From BAIKAL-G1 sp943369525 (GTDB lineage: Bacteria > Cyanobacteriota > Cyanobacteriia > PCC-6307 > Cyanobiaceae): a stretch of DNA of 64,000 bases. The notes beneath the pieces were generated by a model. The model was not told the origin of the DNA, did not search any database, and worked only from the letters and a program-made list of their open reading frames with translations. Positions 17,622-25,587 of this stretch are shown in pieces. The stretch's first letter is position 1. Each line of letters begins with the position of its first letter. The stretch covers positions 29,035 to 93,034 of the forward strand of contig CALRNL020000012.1 of the NCBI GenBank assembly GCA_943369525.1. Reading direction: 5' to 3'. Position numbers and translations under genes: made by a program.

Positions 17622-18572
17622 TTAGGTTCCTCCGATGCTTTCATCCCAGAGGTTGGCCAGGCTGTAGGGGCCGCCGGGCAGCTCCCAGAAGCGGCCGTCG
17701 ATGCAGCGTTCGCCCCGGTCGAGGGCGGCGATCTGGGCCAGTTCGGAGGCGTTCAAGGTGAGCTGGGTGGCCGCCAGGTTGGCGGCCAGGCGCTGGGGAT
17801 GGACGGATTTGGGAATCACCGCCGTGCCGCAGGCGATCCCCCAGGCCAGCAGCACCTGGGCGGCACTGGTCCCATGGGCCGCCGCGATGGCGCCGATCAC
17901 CGGATCACTGAACAGGGGTGAGCTGCGGCCGACCGGCGGCGAGCCCAGGGGCGCATAGGCGGTGAGCTGGATGGCGTTGGCCTGGCAAAAGGCCAGCAAT
18001 TCCGGTTGCTGCAGGTAGGGATGGCGCTCCACCTGGTTCACTTCCGGGGCTAGATCGGCCCCCGCCAGCAGGGCGGCCAACTTGGCCTGGCTGAAGTTGG
18101 ACACGCCGATGTGGCGCACCAGGCCGGCTCGCACCAGCTCCTCCATGGCGCTCCAGGTGGCGGCGATCGGCCGCTGGTCCAGGCCGAGCTGGTCTGGGGC
18201 CTGCTGGGGCATGATCACGCCATGGCGATGGGCCACGGGCCAGTGGATCAGGTAGAGGTCGAGGTAGGCCAGGCCCAGATCCGCCAGGCTGCGCTCCAGG
18301 GCAGGGCGCACGTCTTCTGGGGCGTGGCAGTCGTTCCAGAGCTTGGAGGTGATCCAAAGTTGGTCCCGCCCGAGCGTGCCAGCTGCCCAGGCCCGCTCCA
18401 GGCTGGCGCCGATTTCGGCCTCGTTGCCGTAGATCGAGGCGCAGTCCAGGTGGCGGTAGCCCAGCTCCAGGGCCGCCGTCACGGCCCCCCCCACCTCGCC
18501 GGCGCTGGCTTTCCAGGTGCCAAGCCCCAGGCTGGCCATGGGGTCGCCGTTGGCAAAAACCAGGCTGGACAT
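17622..18572 (-). CDS. aldo/keto reductase
   Basis: NADPH-dependent carbonyl reductase of the AKR superfamily with a TIM-barrel fold. The catalytic tetrad is visible at Asp43, Tyr48 (LDCASIY), Lys77 (ITSKLWN) and His110 (LIHWPV). Family signatures IGVSNFSQAKL and the C-terminal nucleotide contact VIPKSVHPQRL are present. 316 residues from the ATG at 18572. The substrate cannot be predicted. It converges on sufS and diverges from the DUF1543 gene. Confidence 0.92.
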   Translation of the reverse strand: MSSLVFANGDPMASLGLGTWKASAGEVGGAVTAALELGYRHLDCASIYGNEAEIGASLERAWAAGTLGRDQLWITSKLWNDCHAPEDVRPALERSLADLGLAYLDLYLIHWPVAHRHGVIMPQQAPDQLGLDQRPIAATWSAMEELVRAGLVRHIGVSNFSQAKLAALLAGADLAPEVNQVERHPYLQQPELLAFCQANAIQLTAYAPLGSPPVGRSSPLFSDPVIGAIAAAHGTSAAQVLLAWGIACGTAVIPKSVHPQRLAANLAATQLTLNASELAQIAALDRGERCIDGRFWELPGGPYSLANLWDESIGGT

Positions 18573-18703
18573 GGCGTTGTGGTCTCTGGCTTCACTATGG
18601 GCGCAGGATGGGCGCCTGGCCGGTTTGCAGTCGCTGACTGGCCCCGCCGGGATCCCGGCGGGGCCCCCAGCCCCCGGGCCGATTCGTGCTGATCGCAGAG
18701 CTG

Positions 18704-19285
18704 ATGGCAGACCAAGCAATAGACGGCGATGCCCCAGCGGCCCAGGAGCTCGCCCCCCAGCTGTTTTTGGTGGTGCTTGGCGGCCGCGTTGCCGGTTGCC
18801 AGATCGAGCAGCACGATGTGCGCTTCGTTGCCGGGCGCAGCATCGAGGCCACCCTCCCCGCGCTGCGGCGCCAGTGGTTCGGGAGGCGGGAGGGTTTGCA
18901 CCTGGACAGCACCATGGCGGTGCGGGCGATCGATGGCTACACCGTGGGCCTGGGGCTCGAGCCGCCCGCGCCCCGGCCCGAGCGGCTCTGGTTTGTGAAC
19001 CTGGGCGCCTACCGCCCCGATTGCCTCGCCGAGCTGCACCACTTCGGCTTGGTGGTGGCCCGCTCAGCCCAGGCCGCTAAGGCAGCCGCTAGGCGCCAGT
19101 GGTTGGTTGGGGCGCGGGAGCAGCACAAGGATGACCTGGCATCAGTGGACGACTGCTTGGCGATCGAGCAACTGGAGCTGGGGGGCGGCGAGCGCTGGTA
19201 CGTGCAGCTGGAGCCCCATCCCGAAGGGCTGAGCCAGCCCCAGGTGCCCGATTGGTTCGGCTATCGCCGGATCGACAGGGGATGA
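18704..19285 (+). CDS. DUF1543 domain protein
   Basis: About 193 residues. LFLVVLGGRVAGCQIEQHDVRFV is the typical opening of DUF1543, which occurs here as two related beta-alpha units; the second contains FVNLGAY and HHFGLVVA. No signal peptide, so cytosolic. Biochemical function is not known. The ATG at 18704 is preferred over the GTG at 18686. It ends 23 bases before mtnA and may share its transcript. Confidence 0.8.
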   Translation: MADQAIDGDAPAAQELAPQLFLVVLGGRVAGCQIEQHDVRFVAGRSIEATLPALRRQWFGRREGLHLDSTMAVRAIDGYTVGLGLEPPAPRPERLWFVNLGAYRPDCLAELHHFGLVVARSAQAAKAAARRQWLVGAREQHKDDLASVDDCLAIEQLELGGGERWYVQLEPHPEGLSQPQVPDWFGYRRIDRG

Positions 19286-19308
19286 TCTAGGGCGGAGCCC
19301 CGAACCCC

Positions 19309-20457
19309 ATGAACATCGACGGCAAGGCCTGGCGCACCATCTGGCTTGAAGCCGGGGGCCGCTCGATCGCTGTGATTGACCAGACCCAGCTACCCCATCG
19401 CTTCACCACCCGCTCGATCGCCAGCCTGGACCAGGCGGCCGAGGCGATTGCGACGATGGTGGTGCGCGGGGCGCCCCTGATTGGGGTCACCGGGGCCTAC
19501 GGCCTGATGCTGGCCCTGCAGGCCGATCCCAGCGATGCATCCCTGGCGGCTGCCTTCTCCCAGTTGCTCGCCACCCGGCCCACGGCCGTGAATCTGCAAT
19601 GGGCCCTGGACCGGGTGCGGGACCGGGTGCTGCCCCTGGCGCCGGCGGAGCGGGCCCTGGCCGCCCAGCAGGAAGCGGGTGCCATCGCCGAGGAAGACGT
19701 GCTGATGGGCTCAGCCATCGGCGACCACGGGTTGCGCCTGTTCCAGGAGTTGGCGGCCCGCCGCCCGGCCAGCCGCCAGCAGGAGCCCTTCAACCTGCTC
19801 ACCCATTGCAATGCCGGCTGGCTGGCCACCGTGGACTGGGGTACGGCCCTGGCGCCGATCTACAAGGCCCACCGCGCCGGCATGAAGGTGCATGTGTGGG
19901 TGGATGAAACCCGGCCTCGCAACCAGGGCGCCAGTCTCACCGCCTTTGAGTTGGGCCGGGAGGGCGTCCCCCACACCGTGATCGTCGACAACGCCGGCGG
20001 CCACCTGATGCAGCACGGCCAGGTGGATGCGGTGATCGTGGGCACGGATCGCACTACCCGCAGCGGCGACGTTTGCAACAAGATCGGCACCTATCTCAAG
20101 GCCCTCGCTGCCCACGACAACGGCGTGCCCTTTTATGTGGCATTGCCGGCTTCCACGATTGATTGGTCGATCTCCGATGGGGTGGCTGAGATTCCGATCG
20201 AGGCACGCTCGGACCGGGAGGTGACCCATATCCAGGGCCTGGTGAGCGCCCTTGATGGCGCTGCCCTGGGGGACAGCCCCAGGGCCGATGCCAATGGCGC
20301 CGCCCTGACCCAGGTGCAGCTCACGCCAACGGGCAGCCTGGGCTTCAACCCAGCCTTTGATGTCACTCCGGCCCGCCTGGTGACGGCCCTGATCACGGAA
20401 CGGGGGGTGGTGAGTGCCAGTGAGGAGGGCCTCAAGCAGCTTTACGGGCTCGGATGA
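19309..20457 (+). CDS. mtnA: S-methyl-5-thioribose-1-phosphate isomerase
   Basis: Methionine salvage enzyme that converts methylthioribose-1-phosphate to methylthioribulose-1-phosphate. It belongs to the eIF2B-alpha-like isomerase family. Conserved blocks are MVVRGAPLIGVTGAYG, LTHCNAGWLAT with the catalytic-site cysteine, HVWVDETRPRNQGA, and VGTDRTTRSGDVCNKIGTY with the active-site Asp. 382 residues, slightly longer than the usual 340-360. No other methionine-salvage gene is seen in the window. Confidence 0.94.
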   Translation: MNIDGKAWRTIWLEAGGRSIAVIDQTQLPHRFTTRSIASLDQAAEAIATMVVRGAPLIGVTGAYGLMLALQADPSDASLAAAFSQLLATRPTAVNLQWALDRVRDRVLPLAPAERALAAQQEAGAIAEEDVLMGSAIGDHGLRLFQELAARRPASRQQEPFNLLTHCNAGWLATVDWGTALAPIYKAHRAGMKVHVWVDETRPRNQGASLTAFELGREGVPHTVIVDNAGGHLMQHGQVDAVIVGTDRTTRSGDVCNKIGTYLKALAAHDNGVPFYVALPASTIDWSISDGVAEIPIEARSDREVTHIQGLVSALDGAALGDSPRADANGAALTQVQLTPTGSLGFNPAFDVTPARLVTALITERGVVSASEEGLKQLYGLG

Positions 20458-20464
20458 GCGGCAG

Positions 20465-20522
20465 CTGGCGAGCGGGCAGGGGAGAAGGGGCTTGCCTGGG
20501 TTTGCTCTCCCCGTTTCGCCAG
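20465..20522 (+). other. nested stem-loop after mtnA
   Basis: Outer stem CTGGCG / CGCCAG encloses an inner 7-bp stem GGGGAGA / TCTCCCC, starting 8 bases after the mtnA stop. It could end the mtnA transcript or protect its 3' end. There is no T tract. The rest of the 345-base gap up to ocp shows no convincing gene. Confidence 0.35.
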
Positions 20523-20737
20523 GCCCCTGGCCCAGCCCATGGCACCGCCCCTCCAGCTCAATGGGATGGATGAACGGGGGCTGGGCCGGCGTCTTGCCGG
20601 TCAGCCAGTGGGCGTTTGGTCCAAACCTGGGGATCAACCGGACTCCGGGTTGGTGGGCCCAGCGTCTGCGCCCGGTGGCGGCGCTGCGGACCTGGCACCC
20701 CAGCCGCTAGGGGACGATTGAGCAGGCTGGGGGCCGC

Positions 20738-20802
20738 ATACACCCGAGCTGGCCTGTGTGCTACGATTTGTAAATCAACTTTACAATTGGGATTGGTTGC
20801 CA
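20738..20802 (+). promoter_or_regulatory. ocp promoter with 7-5-7 inverted repeat
   Basis: TACGAT at 20762-20767, preceded by TGC, fits an extended -10 element; no good -35 is seen. Immediately downstream lies a perfect inverted repeat TTGTAAA-N5-TTTACAA (20768-20786), which would overlap the transcription start and ends 16 bases before the ATG. A dyad in this position is well placed for a repressor operator. It could also form a small hairpin in the leader. The regulator is unknown. Confidence 0.5.
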
Positions 20803-21756
20803 ATGTTTACCCTTGAAAGGGCTACCCAGATTTTTCCGGAAACCCTTTCGGCGGACGTTGTTCCGGCGATCACGGCACGGTTTCGCCTGCTCAGTGCTGA
20901 GGACCAACTGGCGCTGATTTGGTATGCCTATCTGGAGATGGGATCCACAATCACGGTTGCAGCGCCGGGGGCGGCCCGCATGCAGTTTGCGGAACCCGTT
21001 CTCAATCAAATCAAGGCCCTGGGCTTCGCTGAGCAAAGCCAGGTGATGTGCGACCTGGCCAACCGAACTGACACCACCATTGGCCGCACCTACGCCAACT
21101 GGTCGGTCAATATCAAGCTGGGATTCTGGTACCAGCTGGGCGAATGGATGGCTGGCGGCCTGGTGGCTCCGATCCCCGAGGGCTATCAGCTTTCGGCGAA
21201 TGCGTCGGCAGTCTTGAGCTCCCTCAAGGGCGTGGAGCAGGGTCAGCAGATCACCTTGCTTCGCAACTTCGTGGTGGACATGGGCTTCGATCCCGCCAAG
21301 GGGGAAGGCCAGCGGGTGATGGAGCCCGTGGTGGCTCCTACCCCCGAGGAGCTGCGCAAAAAAGTGTTCATCGAAGGGGTGATTAACCCCACCATTAATG
21401 CCTACATGGATCGGCTTAATGCCAACGACTTCGATAGCTTGATTGAGCTGTTTCTGCCCGATGGTGCCCTGCAGGCTCCCTTCCAGAAGCCGATCGTGGG
21501 CAAGGATGCCATCCTGCGCTTCTTCCGTGAAGATTGCCAAAACCTGAGGCTCCTGCCCGAGCGCGGCTACTCCGAGCCGGCTGAGGGGAATTTCAACCAG
21601 ATCAAGGTTACTGGCAAGGTTCAGACCCCCTGGTTTGGTGCTGGTATTGGCATGAATGTGGCCTGGCGTTTTCTGCTTAATCCCGAAGGCAAAATTTACT
21701 TCGTAGCCATTGACCTCTTGGCTTCCCCGGCGGAACTGCTCAAGTTCGCCCGTTGA
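20803..21756 (+). CDS. ocp: orange carotenoid protein
   Basis: Blue-light photoreceptor and quencher that binds a keto-carotenoid and dissipates phycobilisome energy in strong light. 317 residues. The N-terminal all-helical domain starts with RATQIFPETLSADVVPAITARF; the carotenoid region contains TIGRTYANWSVNIKLGFWYQLGEWM. A linker then leads to a C-terminal NTF2-like domain (FIEGVINPTINAYMDRLNANDF). The ATG at 20803 matches the normal start; an upstream in-frame start would run through the operator dyad. It is followed by crtW and frp, which suggests an FRP-controlled OCP1-type protein. Confidence 0.96.
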   Translation: MFTLERATQIFPETLSADVVPAITARFRLLSAEDQLALIWYAYLEMGSTITVAAPGAARMQFAEPVLNQIKALGFAEQSQVMCDLANRTDTTIGRTYANWSVNIKLGFWYQLGEWMAGGLVAPIPEGYQLSANASAVLSSLKGVEQGQQITLLRNFVVDMGFDPAKGEGQRVMEPVVAPTPEELRKKVFIEGVINPTINAYMDRLNANDFDSLIELFLPDGALQAPFQKPIVGKDAILRFFREDCQNLRLLPERGYSEPAEGNFNQIKVTGKVQTPWFGAGIGMNVAWRFLLNPEGKIYFVAIDLLASPAELLKFAR

Positions 21757-22601
21757 GCCAGACCGGCAAGGGGCTGCTTTTCATGGCCGCCATCATGGCG
21801 GCTTGGCTGCTGTCCCTGCTGGCTTTGCTGCGGGTTGATCTCGCTAGCCAGCCCCCAGGGCTGGTGATGTTGGCGGTGGGGGTGAGGACTTTCCTGCAAA
21901 CAGGATTGTTCATCATTGGCCACGACGCCATGCACGGTGTGTTGCTCCCCTCCCGGCCCGGCGCCAATCAGCGCCTGGGCCAACTGGCCCTGGCCCTCTA
22001 TGCCGGCCTGCCCTATCAGCGCTGCCTGCGTAACCATCGCCAGCACCACCGGGCCCCGGCCGGTCCCCATGACCCCGATGTCCAGGACGGGGCCGGGCCC
22101 CTGGCCTGGTATCGCCATTTCATGGCGGGCTATTTAGGTGCTGGTCAGATGGCTGCCCTGCTCGCAAGTTGGGCCCTTTGTCTGCGGTTGGCCTGGCCCC
22201 ACTCAGTCATGGCGGGGCTCACGGTGGTGCTGGTTTGCATCCTGCCCCTGGTCCTCAGTTCCCTGCAATTGTTTGCCTTTGGCACCTACTTGCCCCACCG
22301 GGGCACGGGGGTGGCCAGCGGGCCTGGCCAGCAGGCCCGCAGCCTTGATCTGCCGGTCTGGTTATCGTTGCTCGCCTGCTACCACTTCGGTTACCACCGC
22401 GAGCACCACCAGGCGCCTGGCTTGCCCTGGTTTGCCCTGCCTTCCCAGCGCCGGTCCGTTACGTCTGCTGGCCAGGTCCCCTTGGGCTCGCGCCAGCCAG
22501 GGCAGCGCGATAGCGTCCCATTCAACAAAGTCAATCATGATGGAATCGGTATTAGCAGGCTGGACAGATCAGGAGCAGGCCATCGTCAAGCAGGCCTTTG
22601 A
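21753..22601 (+). CDS. crtW: beta-carotene ketolase CrtW
   Basis: Membrane di-iron ketolase that makes echinenone or canthaxanthin from beta-carotene, the chromophore class used by OCP. The histidine motifs are IGHDAMHG, NHRQHH and HFGYHREHH, with several TM segments between. The TTG start overlaps the ocp stop (TTGA), which couples their translation; an ATG at 21783 is an alternative. After the last His motif the frame runs on for about 55 poorly conserved residues and overlaps frp by about 65 bases. The tail is unusual and may be a read-on extension. Confidence 0.93.
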   Translation: MSQTGKGLLFMAAIMAAWLLSLLALLRVDLASQPPGLVMLAVGVRTFLQTGLFIIGHDAMHGVLLPSRPGANQRLGQLALALYAGLPYQRCLRNHRQHHRAPAGPHDPDVQDGAGPLAWYRHFMAGYLGAGQMAALLASWALCLRLAWPHSVMAGLTVVLVCILPLVLSSLQLFAFGTYLPHRGTGVASGPGQQARSLDLPVWLSLLACYHFGYHREHHQAPGLPWFALPSQRRSVTSAGQVPLGSRQPGQRDSVPFNKVNHDGIGISRLDRSGAGHRQAGL

Positions 22602-22866
22602 CACGGCCTATGGCCGCGCGATTGCCCAGTTGACCGAGACCCTGCGGGAGCGGGTGCGGACCCTCGAGGGTGCGGAGGATCTATGGCAGCTCCATGATTT
22701 CTTAAGCATCCAGCGCCATTCGATCGAGGGCCATTTCGATTTCCGGCTCGATGGCATCTTGTTTGTGTTTGCCAGTTTGGTTAAGGACAACTTGCTCAAC
22801 CTGGATGAATTGGTCGGGCTCGAGGCTGAGAAGTTAGCCAAGATTGCAGCCATGTCCAGGTTCTAG
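22537..22866 (+). CDS. frp: fluorescence recovery protein
   Basis: Speeds reversion of photo-activated OCP and its release from the phycobilisome. 110 residues (109 if the second ATG at 22540 is used), helical. The key segment WQLHDFLSIQRHSIEG keeps the Trp, His-Asp and Arg that in Synechocystis FRP (W50, H53, D54, R60 as I remember) contact OCP. The C-terminal FVFASLVKDNLL follows the family. The start lies inside the crtW tail, so translation is probably coupled. It completes a photoprotection operon: receptor, pigment-making enzyme and off-switch. Confidence 0.93.
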   Translation: MMESVLAGWTDQEQAIVKQAFDTAYGRAIAQLTETLRERVRTLEGAEDLWQLHDFLSIQRHSIEGHFDFRLDGILFVFASLVKDNLLNLDELVGLEAEKLAKIAAMSRF

Positions 22867-22883
22867 TATTCCGAAAGTTCTGT

Positions 22884-22930
22884 TAAAGACCACAATTAGG
22901 GCCTAGCTCAGTTCTGTAAATAGGTCTTTA
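22884..22930 (+). terminator. probable terminator of the ocp-crtW-frp operon
   Basis: Perfect 8-bp stem TAAAGACC / GGTCTTTA with a 31-base loop, 17 bases after the frp stop, followed by a T-rich tract (TTCTTCTTTC). The loop is long for an intrinsic terminator, so the call is moderate. Confidence 0.45.
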
Positions 22931-23085
22931 TTCTTCTTTCGTCCTGGCCAGTCCTGGAGAGGAGGTAACTGGCTAAGTTTATCGTTGCCATGGTTGAATT
23001 GCCCGGTATTGGTGATGGGGACGATAATTATGCGGCGCTTGGCAACTGCTTTGAGAGGGAAAATATTTTTCATTTTACCTCTCCG
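22931..23085. other. AT-rich spacer after the OCP operon
   Basis: Distinctly AT-rich compared with the flanks. A 37-codon frame (ATG 22990, ending TAG near 23100) has a GGAGG 24 bases upstream, too far to count as its ribosome-binding site. I see no tRNA, although GGCCTAGCTCAGT just upstream superficially resembles a D-arm. It may hold a small RNA or leader. Confidence 0.3.
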
Positions 23086-23313
23086 TTAGTGCCTGATTAG
23101 CCCTATCTGCTTGGCTGTCTGGACTCCGCAGCAAAGGGGGGGCACCCCTTCGGCAGGCCGACCGGCGTGGGGCGAGTTCGGTTTCTGCGTTGAAAGGGTG
23201 CATTCCTTGGCAATGCCGATCTGTTCGCCCGCCCGGGCTCCTGTATGGGCCCGACTCCCTGCATCGGGGACTAGGGGAATCGACCCGACGGAGAGCAGGC
23301 TGATGGGATTCAC
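23086..23313 (-). CDS. possible small protein, unknown
   Basis: 75 residues from a GTG at 23313 that has a good GAAGGA five bases upstream. The composition is Gly/Pro/Ser-rich with three cysteines (KEC, LCC). No family recognised and no partner genes. The opposite strand is also open here, so the coding call is weak. Confidence 0.25.
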   Translation of the reverse strand: MNPISLLSVGSIPLVPDAGSRAHTGARAGEQIGIAKECTLSTQKPNSPHAGRPAEGVPPLCCGVQTAKQIGLIRH

Positions 23314-23385
23314 GGCGATCCTTCAGTTCGCTGACGCCAACCCCCTGGCCCCCTAGCCTCCCGGCTGCGCCGCCAGCCCTCGCCC

Positions 23386-25497
23386 ATGCCCGTGCTCAAC
23401 CGCTGGTCGGATGCCGCCGCCGCCGAGGCCGTGGCGACCTATGGGGCCAAGGGGGTGGCGGAAGCCCTGGCCCTGCGCACCTACTCGGCCCGGCTGCTCG
23501 GGGCCGATCCCGACCTGGTCCTCCATGGCGGCGGCAACACCTCGGTCAAAACCACGGCCACGGGACTGCTGGGCGAAACGATCCCGGTGCTGTGTGTGAA
23601 GGGATCCGGCTGGGACCTGGCCACGATCGAGCCCCCCGGCCATCCGGCCGTGCGCCTGGAGCCCCTGCTGGCCCTCCGCGCCCTGGGGAGCCTCAGTGAT
23701 GAAGCCATGGTGGCGGCCCAGCGCCAGAACCTGATCGATCCGGCTGCCCCCAATCCGTCGGTGGAGGCCCTGCTGCATGCCTTCCTGCCCCACACCTACG
23801 TCGACCACACCCATTCGATCGCCCTGCTGGCCCTGGCCGACCAGCCCGATGCCGAAGCGATCTGTCGCCAGGTCTATGGCGATCGCGTCGCCCTGGTGCC
23901 CTACGTGATGCCCGGCTTTGACCTGGCCCTGGCTGCCGCCGCCGCCTACGAGCAGGCGGCCGCCCGGGCTGCCGACCAGGGCATTGAGTTGGAGGGCATG
24001 GTGCTGCTCAAGCACGGCCTGTTTTCCTTTGGGGCGACCGCCAAGCAAAGCTACGGGCGGATGATTGCGCTGGTGCGCCAAGCCGAGGAGCGCATTGCCC
24101 TGGCGCAGAGCGCCCAGGCGCCCAGCCAACCCGCCCCCGGGCCGGCGCCCACCAGCGCTGCGGCGGCTGTGCTGCCGGTGCTGCGGGGGGCCCTGGGCCG
24201 GGCCGCCGAGGCCCAAGGGGCGCCCCTGCGCTGGCTGCTCCACCTGTGCGCCACGCCCCAGGCCCTGGAGCTGGTGAACGATCCCCGCCTGGCCGATTGG
24301 GCCGGCCGTGGCGTCGCTACCCCCGACCATGTCATCCGCACCAAGGCCCATCCCCTGGTGTTGCCGGCTGAGCCGCATGCCGCCCAGATCGAGCAGGCCC
24401 TGGGGGCCTACATCGCTGCCTACCAGGCCTACTTCCAGCGCCAGAACGCCCGGGCCGGTGGCATCAAGAGCCCCCTTGATCCCCTACCGCGGCTGGTGGC
24501 GATTCCGGGTTTGGGTCTGGTGGGCATTGGCAAAAGTGCGGCGGAGGCCTCCGTGGCGGCCGACATCGGCCTGGCCTGGGCCCGCACCCTGCTGGCGGCG
24601 GAGGCCGTGGGCCGCTTCGAGCCCGTGGATGAGGCCGACACCTTTGCGATGGAGTATTGGAGCCTGGAGCAGGCCAAGCTCGGCAAGGGCAGCGAGAAGC
24701 CCCTGGCCCGCCAGGTGGTGCTCGTGACCGGCGCCGGCGGCGGCATCGGTGCGGCCACGGCCCGGGCCTTTGCCGCCCAGGGGGCGGAAGTGGCCCTGCT
24801 CGATCGCGATGGCGCCAGGGCCGACCTGGCGGCCAAAGCCTGCGGACCCCAGGCCCTGGTCCTGGCCTGCGACCTCACCGATGGGGCGGCCCTGGCGGCG
24901 GCCATGGACCAGGTGGTCGCGCGCTTCGGCGGCCTGGATCTGGTGGTGAGCAATGCCGGAGCCGCCTGGAGCGGCCCCATGGCCAGCCTGGGCGAGGCCG
25001 ACCTGCGGGCCAGTTTCGAGCTCAATCTGTTTGCCCATCAGGCCGTGGCCCAGGCGGCCATGGCCGTGTTCCGGGCCCAGGATTCGGGTGATGCCAGCCA
25101 GGCCGCCCGCCGGCCAGTCCTGGGGGGCCAGCTGCTGTTCAACGTCAGCAAGCAGGCCCTCAACCCGGGGCCCAACTTTGGCGCCTACGGCATCGCCAAG
25201 GCGGCCCTGCTGGCCCTGATGCGCCAGTACGCCCTCGAAGGCGGAGCCGAAGGGATTCGCTCCCATGCGATCAATGCCGACCGCATCCGCTCCGGCTTGC
25301 TCGATGACGCCATGGTCCGCTCCCGCTCCGCCGCCCGGGGCCTGAGCGAAGCCGACTACATGGCCGGCAACCTGCTTGGCCAAGAGGTGCGCGCCAGCGA
25401 TGTGGCCGCTGGCTTCGTTGCCCTGGCCCTGCTGGAGCGCAGCACCGGCGTCGTGCTCACCGTTGATGGCGGCAACGTGGCGGCGATGGTGCGCTGA
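23386..25497 (+). CDS. bifunctional class II aldolase / short-chain dehydrogenase
   Basis: 703-residue fusion. Residues about 1-430 are a class II aldolase/adducin-type domain (DLVLHGGGNTSVK, with Zn-type histidines in YVDHTHS and LLKHGLFSFG). Residues about 440-703 are an SDR dehydrogenase with TGAGGGIGAATARAF for NAD(P), SNAG, and the YxxxK pair in AYGIAKAA. The layout matches the RhaD/RhaE-like (YuxG) proteins, in which a sugar-phosphate aldolase is joined to a lactaldehyde-type dehydrogenase. The exact substrate is uncertain, since no sugar transport or kinase gene sits nearby. It starts with ATG at 23386 and stands alone. Confidence 0.9.
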   Translation: MPVLNRWSDAAAAEAVATYGAKGVAEALALRTYSARLLGADPDLVLHGGGNTSVKTTATGLLGETIPVLCVKGSGWDLATIEPPGHPAVRLEPLLALRALGSLSDEAMVAAQRQNLIDPAAPNPSVEALLHAFLPHTYVDHTHSIALLALADQPDAEAICRQVYGDRVALVPYVMPGFDLALAAAAAYEQAAARAADQGIELEGMVLLKHGLFSFGATAKQSYGRMIALVRQAEERIALAQSAQAPSQPAPGPAPTSAAAAVLPVLRGALGRAAEAQGAPLRWLLHLCATPQALELVNDPRLADWAGRGVATPDHVIRTKAHPLVLPAEPHAAQIEQALGAYIAAYQAYFQRQNARAGGIKSPLDPLPRLVAIPGLGLVGIGKSAAEASVAADIGLAWARTLLAAEAVGRFEPVDEADTFAMEYWSLEQAKLGKGSEKPLARQVVLVTGAGGGIGAATARAFAAQGAEVALLDRDGARADLAAKACGPQALVLACDLTDGAALAAAMDQVVARFGGLDLVVSNAGAAWSGPMASLGEADLRASFELNLFAHQAVAQAAMAVFRAQDSGDASQAARRPVLGGQLLFNVSKQALNPGPNFGAYGIAKAALLALMRQYALEGGAEGIRSHAINADRIRSGLLDDAMVRSRSAARGLSEADYMAGNLLGQEVRASDVAAGFVALALLERSTGVVLTVDGGNVAAMVR

Positions 25498-25587
25498 GGG
25501 ACGGTTCGGTGGCCATGATCCGGCCGAACTTGGGGCCGGGGTTCGGGCGCTTGGGTTCCGGCGTGGGCCGGTTCGCGACCAAGGCGC

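Noticed and set aside
22890..22935. tRNA-like stretch GGCCTAGCTCAGT
   Set aside because: It resembles a D-arm, but there is no T-arm, no anticodon stem and no acceptor pairing nearby.
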